DNA from: Chthoniobacterales bacterium
Lineage (GTDB): Bacteria > Verrucomicrobiota > Verrucomicrobiia > Chthoniobacterales > UBA10450
Assembly (NCBI GenBank): GCA_013697015.1
Contig: JACCXL010000046.1
Location: 1-5,813 of the forward strand
Length of the DNA stretch: 5,813 nt
Direction of reading: 5' to 3'
Shown here: in pieces, positions 1-5,515 of the stretch
How positions within the stretch are numbered: position 1 is the first letter of the stretch
How the letters are laid out: the number at the start of each line of letters is the position of its first letter
Notes under the pieces: generated by a model
The model's database searches: none
Told to the model about the DNA's origin: nothing
Seen by the model: the letters and a program-made list of their open reading frames with translations, nothing else
Translations under genes and position numbers: made by a program

Positions 1-48
1 TCGCCCATGCGGGCGGTAAAATTCGACACCGCGAGTTTCGGAATGCAT
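1..48 (-). CDS. Possible 5' end of a further minus-strand gene (partial, runs off the left edge)
   Basis: Downstream of cutA on the minus strand there is a strong Shine-Dalgarno-like run (GGGGGAGG at 58-51), then an ATG at 48-46 whose frame stays open to the window edge (16 codons, MHSETRGVEFYRPHGR). The ATG is only 2 nt from the GGAGG core, closer than ribosomes normally use. A second frame is also open to the edge. It reads IPKLAVSNFTARMG from an ATT codon at 44-42, and that codon sits 6 nt from GGAGG, the usual distance. GTG at 29-27 is in the second frame but far from the ribosome binding site. I do not recognise either peptide. The gap from the cutA stop would be about 24-28 nt, consistent with a fifth operon member. 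Too little sequence is visible to decide the frame. Confidence 0.3.
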   Translation of the reverse strand, partial: MHSETRGVEFYRPHGR

Positions 49-50
49 CG

Positions 51-58
51 CCTCCCCC
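51..58 (-). promoter_or_regulatory. Strong Shine-Dalgarno-like sequence downstream of cutA
   Basis: The minus strand reads GGGGGAGG here, followed by CGAT, so it matches the extended anti-Shine-Dalgarno complement GGAGGTGAT at all but one base. It is the strongest ribosome-binding motif I noticed in the window and lies between the cutA stop and the left edge. It implies that translation begins again just downstream, but the nearest ATG (48-46) overlaps the end of the extended match. Confidence 0.4.
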
Positions 59-72
59 GGCGCCCTCCGAGT

Positions 73-411
73 CTAGTTAGCGAGGGTCTCGCAGCTTTCG
101 CTGATCCAGCGGAGATAATCAGGAAGCCCGTCGGCAATCTCGAACGCGATCAGTTCCGGCACATCGTAGGGGTGCAGCTCCTTTAAGCGCGAACGCAAAT
201 CGTTAGAGCGCTCGCATGTCGTCTTGAAGAACACGACCGTCTCCTCTGACGTTTCAAGTTTTCCCTCCCACCGGTAAATGGACTGCATCCGGGGCAGAAT
301 GTTGGCGCAAGCCACCAGGCGCTCCTCGACCAGTTGGTGGCTCACCCGCTGCGCAACCTCTGCGTCAGGGAAAGTGCTGATCGCGAGCAGGGCCGGCCCG
401 ACGATTTCCAT
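73..411 (-). CDS. cutA: CutA family protein (divalent-cation tolerance protein CutA)
   Basis: This is a 112-residue protein covering essentially the whole CutA1 family length. CutA proteins form very stable trimers with a ferredoxin-like fold. The family was named for a copper-tolerance phenotype in E. coli, but its biochemical role remains uncertain. Visible family marks are the N-terminal strand ending in STFPD, the block LVACANILPRMQSIYRWEGK (residues 32-51, with Cys35), the strand TVVFFKTT (58-65), and HPYDVPEL (80-87) followed by DYLRWI near the C-terminus. The open frame extends upstream to a TTG at 441. I prefer the ATG at 411-409 because its A is also the last base of the mnmA stop (TGATG), which suggests translational coupling, and because family members begin close to this point. 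There is no clear Shine-Dalgarno, which fits coupling. Identity is secure; function at the biochemical level is not. Confidence 0.93.
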   Translation of the reverse strand: MEIVGPALLAISTFPDAEVAQRVSHQLVEERLVACANILPRMQSIYRWEGKLETSEETVVFFKTTCERSNDLRSRLKELHPYDVPELIAFEIADGLPDYLRWISESCETLAN

Positions 412-413
412 CA
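409..413 (-). promoter_or_regulatory. mnmA stop / cutA start overlap (TGATG)
   Basis: On the minus strand the mnmA stop TGA (413-411) and the cutA ATG (411-409) share one base. No good Shine-Dalgarno precedes the ATG; the bases just upstream read CCGCTGCC. This arrangement is the usual signature of termination-reinitiation coupling and supports the short cutA start over the upstream TTG. Confidence 0.7.
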
Positions 414-1529
414 GGCAGCGGTGAGCGCTTCGTGGCGGCAAATCCAGCCACCACCGACGACAATATCACCATCGTAGAAGACCGCCGCCTGTCCGGGAGT
501 GACCGCTTTTTGCGACGCGTGGAGGTCGATGCGAGCTCGGCCATTCGGGAGAGGGGTCAAGCTCGCCCGCGCGCCGACGTGACCGTAGCGGATCTTCACC
601 GTAACTTCGATCGACTCGTCAATCGGTCCGCGACTAACCCAGTTAACCTGGTCGATCTCGAACGAGTCACAGATCAGATCTGCCGAGGTGCCTACTATGA
701 CGCGATGCGTCACCGGATCGATATCGACGACGTAGCGCGGTTCGGGCGAGCCACCGGGCAAACCTTTCCTTTGCCCAATGGTGAAAAGTTCGATGCCGCC
801 ATGTTCGCCAAGAAAATTCCCATCCAGCGTGTAGATCCCGCCGGAATGAAATTCTTGTTCACCCAGGCGCGACCGCAGGAAGGTCTTGTAGTCGTTCCCT
901 GGAACAAAGCAGATTTCCTGACTATCGACCTTTTCCGCCACCTTCAGACCTAACGAACGAGCGATGGCGCGAATTTCCGACTTCGACATTTTCCCTAACG
1001 GCGTCAGTGCGCGGCACAGTTGCGGCTGGCGCAGGCTGAAGAGGAAATAGGACTGGTCTTTGCGCGGATCGGCACCTTTGCGTAAGCGCGCGCGGCCGCG
1101 ATCACCGCGCCCGGCTACAGGATGCTCGACGATAGCGTAATGACCGGTCGCGATGTAATCACAACCGAGCGCTTCCGCCTTCTTCCAAAGGTTGCCGAAC
1201 TTTAGCTTCTCGTTGCACATCACACATGGATTGGGCGTGCGACCCGCCCGATATTCGCTCGCGAAATAATCGATCACGAGGCGCTCAAATTGATCCGCTT
1301 CATCCACCACATAATGCGGAATGCCTAACGAATGAGCGACGGAGCGCGCGTCCGCCACCGCTTGCGGACCGCAGCACTTGTCCTCGGCGCGTGAGATACA
1401 ATCCTGCGGCCAAACCTTCATCGTCACGCCAATCACCTCGTAGCCTTCTTCGCGCAGGAGGTAGCCGGCGACGCTGGAATCGACGCCGCCGCTCATCCCC
1501 AGAAGAACGCGCTGTTTCGTGGCCGTCAT
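411..1529 (-). CDS. mnmA: tRNA-specific 2-thiouridylase MnmA
   Basis: MnmA adenylates C2 of the wobble uridine (U34) in Lys, Glu and Gln tRNAs and then transfers sulfur from a persulfide relay to make 2-thiouridine; it acts in the cytoplasm. From this start the protein has 372 residues, close to the family norm. The PP-loop ATP-binding motif GMSGGVDSS is at residues 11-19. The catalytic cysteine lies in TPNPCVMCN (Cys102) and the second conserved cysteine in DSQEICFVPG (Cys207), so both active-site thiols are present. ATGHYA (127-132) and KDQSYFLF (157-164) are further hallmarks, and the C-terminal beta-barrel ends with VTPGQAAVFYDGDIVVGGG. An in-frame ATG at 1586 would add 19 residues (MLKLAFVDHDAHFAHLINP) unlike the family and overlap the glycosylase gene by 23 nt. 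I prefer the ATG at 1529, directly before the PP-loop strand. Neither start has a convincing Shine-Dalgarno. Confidence 0.96.
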   Translation of the reverse strand: MTATKQRVLLGMSGGVDSSVAGYLLREEGYEVIGVTMKVWPQDCISRAEDKCCGPQAVADARSVAHSLGIPHYVVDEADQFERLVIDYFASEYRAGRTPNPCVMCNEKLKFGNLWKKAEALGCDYIATGHYAIVEHPVAGRGDRGRARLRKGADPRKDQSYFLFSLRQPQLCRALTPLGKMSKSEIRAIARSLGLKVAEKVDSQEICFVPGNDYKTFLRSRLGEQEFHSGGIYTLDGNFLGEHGGIELFTIGQRKGLPGGSPEPRYVVDIDPVTHRVIVGTSADLICDSFEIDQVNWVSRGPIDESIEVTVKIRYGHVGARASLTPLPNGRARIDLHASQKAVTPGQAAVFYDGDIVVGGGWICRHEALTAA

Positions 1530-1563
1530 TGGATTGATAAGGTGAGCGAAATGCGCGTCATGG

Positions 1564-2232
1564 TCAACGAAGGCGAGCTTTAGCATTTCGCACTCGCACG
1601 CTCACAAACGGGCTCTCCGCGAGCGTGAAGCGCCACGGAAAATCAGCCGAGCGCGTGATGCCGATGCGAGTGTCCGCCACCACCGCGATCTCTTCCGTCC
1701 GGCACGGCAGCAGACGGCATCGCGAATCGTCACAGATACTCATCTCATGGTAGCGGTTCGTAATATCGAGAGCTTGCGTGAGCTTGCCGGGGCCGGAGCA
1801 AAGTCCGCGCAGAATCTCCTTGCCGCGACGCGCCTTCATCAAGCCGATGCCGGTTTTCGGCTCGAGCGCGCGAATCAAAATGAGCCCACTGCGCGATCCG
1901 CCTTTGACCAACAGGTTCAGCATCCAGTGCATCCCGTAGTTCAGGTAAATGTAAATTGCTCCCGGCTCATTCCGCGCGACGAAGTCGCGCGTACTCGCGC
2001 GCTTGAAGGTGTGGCAGGCTTCATCGTTCTCCGTCAGATAAGCTTCGGATTCGACGACTACGCCGGAGCACCGGCCCCAGATGAGCGTTGTGCCAATCAA
2101 ATGCTGCGCGCATTCGAGCGGATCGGTTGCGAAGAAATCCTGCGACAGGCCCTTCACGGTAGTGGAGGAACCTGCTGATTTGCCGCCGCCAGTCCGAGCC
2201 GACCGCAGCCCTACCGCTGACTCGATGACCAC
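1564..2232 (-). CDS. mpg: 3-methyladenine DNA glycosylase, AAG/MPG family
   Basis: Enzymes of this family remove alkylated and deaminated purines (3-methyladenine, 7-methylguanine, hypoxanthine) from DNA as the first step of base excision repair. From the GTG at 2232 the protein has 222 residues. The active-site block VVESEAY (59-65) matches the human AAG segment holding catalytic Glu125 and Tyr127, here Glu63 and Tyr65. DEACH (70-74) places His74 at the position of human His136. IYLNYGMHWMLN (95-106) is the conserved tyrosine-rich segment ending in the conserved Asn. LIRALEP (119-125) and LCSGPGKLTQAL (144-155) are also family hallmarks. The GTG start shares its first G with the secA TAG stop (TAGTG), suggesting coupling, with a weak GGACGG upstream. 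An alternative GTG at 2157-2155 gives 197 residues starting just before QDFFATDPLE, where relatives usually begin. The intervening 25 residues are Gly/Ser/Ala-rich and unconserved in appearance, so the true start is uncertain. Confidence 0.92.
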   Translation of the reverse strand: MVIESAVGLRSARTGGGKSAGSSTTVKGLSQDFFATDPLECAQHLIGTTLIWGRCSGVVVESEAYLTENDEACHTFKRASTRDFVARNEPGAIYIYLNYGMHWMLNLLVKGGSRSGLILIRALEPKTGIGLMKARRGKEILRGLCSGPGKLTQALDITNRYHEMSICDDSRCRLLPCRTEEIAVVADTRIGITRSADFPWRFTLAESPFVSVRVRNAKARLR

Positions 2233-2234
2233 TA
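2230..2234 (-). promoter_or_regulatory. secA stop / glycosylase start overlap (TAGTG)
   Basis: The secA stop TAG (2234-2232) shares its G with a GTG (2232-2230) in the glycosylase frame. The upstream bases read GGACGGACGGCATA, giving a weak Shine-Dalgarno inside the last secA codons. If the GTG is used, the second gene would be translated by ribosomes finishing secA. The competing GTG at 2157 would leave a 74-nt gap instead. Confidence 0.5.
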
Positions 2235-5200
2235 TGCCGTCCGTCCGCAGCAATTTTTGAACTTCTTGCCGCTCCCACAGGGACAAGGATCATTCCGTCC
2301 AACTTTCGGCATGTCGCGGCGCACTGGTGCGAGTTCGAGTTTCACTTCTGCGCCATCGCCGTCTTCTCCGCCCCGGCCGCCCACCCGCTCCGGGCGACGG
2401 CCCGGCATCGGACCATTCGCGGTCGGCGCGGACGGCGCGTTCTCGCGCAACAAAAATTGCGGCAAGGTCGAGAGGAATGTTTCGAACGCCTGCAGGTTTG
2501 AAGTGCTCCGAAAGAGATTGTGCAGTACCTCGTTTTTTATGTTCGACATCAACTCGACGAACATGTCGTACGCTTCCGTCTTGTATTCGATGAGTGGATC
2601 TTTCTGCGCGTAACCCCGGAGATAGACGCCTTCGCGCAGCGCATCCATCGCGTAAAGGTGCTCCTGCCAAAGCCGATCGATCGCATTGAGAATGATGTAA
2701 CGCTCCAGACTTTTAACCGCCGTCGGCTCCTCGTGAGACGACTTCCGCTCGTAGGCATCTTTGATTCGCTCGATCAAAAACTGCGCGTTCTCGTCGGTGC
2801 TGCGCGTTTCAAACAGAGCTTTCTCTTTCGTGAACCCGAGCGGAAATGTCGTGTTCACCCACTGGAGCAATCCGGCATGGTTTGTCTCTTCGCCCGCCGC
2901 GCCCGTGCCGAGGTATTCGTTTACCTTCGTCGGCACCGCTTCGTCGATCACTTCGTAGACGAGCTTGCGCGGATCATCCGTTTCGATGGTGTCATTGCGG
3001 TAGGTGTAAACGACTTCACGCTGATTGTTCATCACGTCGTCGAAATCGAGCGTCCTCTTGCGAGCCAGGTAGTTGCGTTGTTCGACACGCTTTTGCGCCG
3101 TCTCGACCGACCGATTCAACCACGGATGTTCGAGCTCCTGGCCTTCCTCCAAACCGAACCGCTCCATGATTTTCGTCATGCGATCGGCTGCCCCGAAGTT
3201 CCGCATCAGGTCGTCTTCGAAACTGACATAGAAGCGCGAGCCGCCCGGATCGCCCTGCCGCGCGCAACGGCCGCGCAACTGCCGATCGATCCGGCGCGAC
3301 TCGTGGCGCTCCGTGCCGATGACAAATAGCCCGCCCTCCTCCGCCACTCCCAGTCCGAGTTTAATGTCGGTGCCGCGGCCCGCCATATTAGTGGAGATCG
3401 TGACCGTGCCCGCCTGACCCGCGCGCTGCACGATCTCCGCCTCCTGCATGTGGTACTTCGCGTTTAGCACATTGTGCGGCACCTTTTCGCGCTTCAACAT
3501 CCGGCTGAGTAATTCCGACGACTCCACGCTCACGGTGCCGACGAGTACCGGCTGCGCTTTCGCGTGACGATCTTTGATTTCGTTGATGACGGCGTTGTAC
3601 TTTTCGCGCCGCGTCTTGTAGATCCGATCATTCGCATCAGCCCGCGCCACCGGCCGATTCGTCGGGATGACATTCACATCGAGTTTGTAAATATCGTGGA
3701 ACTCGGCTGCCTCCGTGTCGGCTGTGCCGGTCATGCCCGCGAGTTTGTGATAGAGCCGGAAATAATTCTGGATCGTGATCGTCGCGAGCGTCTGCGTTTC
3801 GCGGTCAATCTGCACCCCTTCCTTCGCCTCTACCGCCTGGTGCAACCCGTCGCTCCAGCGTCGCCCCGGCATCTTTCGGCCGGTGTACTCATCCACAATG
3901 ACGACTTTGTTTTCCTCGATCACATACTGGACGTCTTTCTCGAAAAGACAGTAGGCGCGGAGCAGCTGGGAGATGTTGTGAATGCGTTCACCCTGCCCAT
4001 CGCAATGTTGCTGACGCTCTGTCTTCATCCGCTCCTTCTCTTCATCTGCCAGGGTGCGATCAAGATCGATCTCGGTGAACTCGCTGATGAGGTCCGGGAG
4101 CACGAAAGAGTCCGGATCATCGGGATTCAAAAAGTCACGCCCCTGCTCGGACAGATCGGTTTCGTTCGATTTCTCGTCGATCGTGAAGAAGAGCTCTTCC
4201 TTCAGCGCGAAGAGCTCTTCTTTGCGCGTATCCTGGTAAAATTGCAGCTCGGCCTTATCCACTGCCTTGCGCTTCTCCGGATCTTCCATCATGCGCAAAA
4301 GCGGTTTGTTGCGCGGCTGACCTAGTTTGACCTTGAACATCAGGAGTCCCGGGCTGAGCTGGGAGGCGGCACCGCGCACGTCCGCCTCCATAATTTTACC
4401 GTCCTTTCCTGTGCCGATGACTTCTGTGAGATGAACGCGAAGTTCAGTGGCAAGTCGTCGAACTTCTGGCGTGACGACGACTCCGGCGGGTTCACGCGCA
4501 ACAAATGTTGGAGTTTTCTCACGATCAACCCGGTCAAACAGTTCAATCGCTTCGCTCGCGATTCGGTTTACCAGCATGTTCTGTTTGCGCACGAGCTGCT
4601 CGACGAGCGGTTTCCACTTGTCGTACTGGTGCGTCGAGACGGTCGTCGGGCCGCTGATGATCAAGGGCGTGCGCGCTTCGTCGATCAGGATCGAATCGAC
4701 TTCATCAACGATGGCGTAGTTGTAGCCGCGTTGCACCTGCTGCTCAAGCGTAGTCGCCATGCCGTTGTCGCGCAGGTAATCGAAGCCGAACTCCGAATTC
4801 GTGCCGTACGTGATGTCCATCGCATACTGCGCGCGGCGCTCATCGGGCGATTGATCATGCTGAATACAACCGCACGTCAGCCCGAGAAAACGATAGAGTT
4901 GACCCATCCATTCGGCGTCGCGGCGGGCTAGATAATCGTTCACCGTCACCAGATGCGCGCCTTTGCCGGTGAGGGCATTCAAATAGAGAGGGAGCGTAGC
5001 AACCAGCGTCTTTCCTTCACCGGTCGCCATTTCCGAGATCCGTCCGCGGTGCAGCACCATCCCCCCGATCAGCTGCACATCGAAGTGCACCATGTTCCAC
5101 GTCATCGGCTGATCGCAGACGGTGAAATCCTGCCGCTGCTCCGTCAACCGGCGCGCACTGTTCTTCACCACGGCAAACGCCTCAGGCAGAATCTCGTCGA

Positions 5201-5399
5201 GCTTGGTCCACTGTTCCTGCAGCTCCGCGATCGGGGCTAGTTCCGCTTTCCACTGCGCCGTCTTGGCGCGCAACTCCTCGTCGGACAGACTCTTGAACTG
5301 TTCGTCGAGCTCATTGATTCGACCAACCATCGGAACCATGCGCTTGATTTCGCGCTGATTTTTCGATCCGAGAATCTTCTTTAGAATCCAGCCAACCAT
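2232..5399 (-). CDS. secA: Protein translocase subunit SecA
   Basis: SecA is the ATPase motor that binds SecYEG at the inner membrane and drives unfolded preproteins across it. The protein has 1055 residues, complete from ATG to TAG. In order: an N-terminal helix; NBD1 with Walker A MATGEGKT (124-131) and Walker B VDEVDSILIDEARTP (231-245); the preprotein cross-linking domain (about 251-500), enlarged by an insertion near 278-402 and about 20 extra residues near 425-470; VDEYTGRKMPGRRWSDGLHQ (502-521); NBD2 with AGMTGTADTEA (554-564), TNMAGRGTDIKLG (670-682) and motif VI QLRGRCARQGD (707-717); the helical wing and scaffold, with DRLWQEHLYAMD (908-919) and LRGYAQKDPL (927-936). A Gly/Arg/Pro-rich linker (about 987-1030) leads to a SEC-C zinc motif, CxCx8CC with Cys1039, 1041, 1050 and 1051. 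The variable NBD2 loop of E. coli is absent. The start has only a weak GGGCG, inside a leader hairpin. Identity is certain. Confidence 0.99.
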   Translation of the reverse strand: MVGWILKKILGSKNQREIKRMVPMVGRINELDEQFKSLSDEELRAKTAQWKAELAPIAELQEQWTKLDEILPEAFAVVKNSARRLTEQRQDFTVCDQPMTWNMVHFDVQLIGGMVLHRGRISEMATGEGKTLVATLPLYLNALTGKGAHLVTVNDYLARRDAEWMGQLYRFLGLTCGCIQHDQSPDERRAQYAMDITYGTNSEFGFDYLRDNGMATTLEQQVQRGYNYAIVDEVDSILIDEARTPLIISGPTTVSTHQYDKWKPLVEQLVRKQNMLVNRIASEAIELFDRVDREKTPTFVAREPAGVVVTPEVRRLATELRVHLTEVIGTGKDGKIMEADVRGAASQLSPGLLMFKVKLGQPRNKPLLRMMEDPEKRKAVDKAELQFYQDTRKEELFALKEELFFTIDEKSNETDLSEQGRDFLNPDDPDSFVLPDLISEFTEIDLDRTLADEEKERMKTERQQHCDGQGERIHNISQLLRAYCLFEKDVQYVIEENKVVIVDEYTGRKMPGRRWSDGLHQAVEAKEGVQIDRETQTLATITIQNYFRLYHKLAGMTGTADTEAAEFHDIYKLDVNVIPTNRPVARADANDRIYKTRREKYNAVINEIKDRHAKAQPVLVGTVSVESSELLSRMLKREKVPHNVLNAKYHMQEAEIVQRAGQAGTVTISTNMAGRGTDIKLGLGVAEEGGLFVIGTERHESRRIDRQLRGRCARQGDPGGSRFYVSFEDDLMRNFGAADRMTKIMERFGLEEGQELEHPWLNRSVETAQKRVEQRNYLARKRTLDFDDVMNNQREVVYTYRNDTIETDDPRKLVYEVIDEAVPTKVNEYLGTGAAGEETNHAGLLQWVNTTFPLGFTKEKALFETRSTDENAQFLIERIKDAYERKSSHEEPTAVKSLERYIILNAIDRLWQEHLYAMDALREGVYLRGYAQKDPLIEYKTEAYDMFVELMSNIKNEVLHNLFRSTSNLQAFETFLSTLPQFLLRENAPSAPTANGPMPGRRPERVGGRGGEDGDGAEVKLELAPVRRDMPKVGRNDPCPCGSGKKFKNCCGRTA
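4188..4220. repeat. Two copies of a 12-bp perfect palindrome 21 bp apart inside secA
   Basis: GAAGAGCTCTTC, a perfect palindrome, occurs at 4188-4199 and again at 4209-4220. The 21-bp period equals seven codons, and the coded protein repeats as KEELFAL KEELFFT (residues 393-406). The copies sit at the boundary between the SecA insertion and the conserved FTIDEKS strand. A small in-frame duplication is a plausible origin; chance codon reuse in a helical heptad is the alternative. Confidence 0.7.
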
Positions 5400-5408
5400 G
5401 GGTATTTC

Positions 5409-5429
5409 GCCCGTTATCCGGGAACGGGC
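5409..5429 (-). promoter_or_regulatory. Hairpin in the secA leader, over the ribosome-binding region
   Basis: GCCCGTT (5409-5415) and AACGGGC (5423-5429) form a perfect 7-bp stem with a 7-nt loop. Read as secA mRNA, the stem ends 9 nt before the ATG. Its 3' arm contains GGGC, the only G-rich stretch at a plausible Shine-Dalgarno position. The structure could therefore mask ribosome entry. It has no U-tract, so it does not look like a terminator. In E. coli secA translation is known to be controlled by leader mRNA structure through SecM; no secM-like gene is visible here, so any regulatory role is inference. Confidence 0.45.
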
Positions 5430-5503
5430 ACAATCCGTTTAGCGGTACTACTTCGCAAACGAAACTTGCGCGCTGACACCGTTGTGCGCCCCCGATTTAC
5501 GAC

Positions 5504-5508
5504 TAAGG
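5504..5508 (+). promoter_or_regulatory. Ribosome binding site of ridA
   Basis: TAAGG matches the 5' part of the Shine-Dalgarno consensus TAAGGAGG and lies 7 nt before the ATG at 5516. It supports that start, which also matches where family members begin. Confidence 0.6.
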
Positions 5509-5515
5509 TCGCCGG

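Larger units (their letters stand above)
5400..5515. promoter_or_regulatory. Divergent secA / ridA intergenic region
   Basis: These 116 bp separate two divergently transcribed genes, so they should hold promoters for both. On the minus strand a poor sigma70-like pair, TTGCGA (5458-5453) and GATTGT (5435-5430) with 17-bp spacing, is the best candidate for secA. It matches 4/6 and 3/6 consensus bases, so I do not rely on it. I found no convincing promoter toward ridA. A 5-bp inverted repeat (CGCAA 5454-5458, TTGCG 5466-5470, 7-nt spacer) is present mid-region and could be chance. I see no small coding frame here. Confidence 0.55.

Noticed and set aside
2..15. Small inverted repeat CGCCC / GGGCG at the left edge
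   Set aside because: A 5-bp stem with a 4-nt loop and no T-tract, possibly inside a coding start, is too weak to call a terminator for the operon.
411..441. Upstream TTG start for cutA adding ten residues
   Set aside because: TTG at 441 lies inside mnmA with no good ribosome binding site, and the added residues are not typical of CutA. The ATG at 411 shares a base with the mnmA stop.
432..953. Plus-strand open frame of 173 codons opposite mnmA
   Set aside because: It is codon-aligned antisense to mnmA, whose conserved motifs span the region. No ribosome binding site or family resemblance was seen.
1747..2178. Plus-strand open frame of 143 codons opposite the glycosylase gene
   Set aside because: It is a codon-aligned shadow of a gene with clear catalytic motifs on the minus strand.
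2520..3329. Long plus-strand open frame of 269 codons opposite secA
   Set aside because: It is codon-aligned with secA on the other strand. It stays open because secA here uses no TTA, CTA or TCA codons, as expected in a GC-rich gene. The translation is Arg-rich and resembles no family I know, while secA is fully conserved across it.
3564..4325. Plus-strand open frame of 253 codons opposite secA
   Set aside because: It is in the same codon-aligned antisense register as the other long frame and is explained the same way. It has no recognisable domain, and secA is certain on the opposite strand.
5430..5458. Sigma70-like promoter for secA (TTGCGA, 17 bp, GATTGT)
   Set aside because: Only 7 of 12 consensus bases match, which is easily chance in 116 bp. 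It is recorded in the intergenic entry but not called as a promoter.
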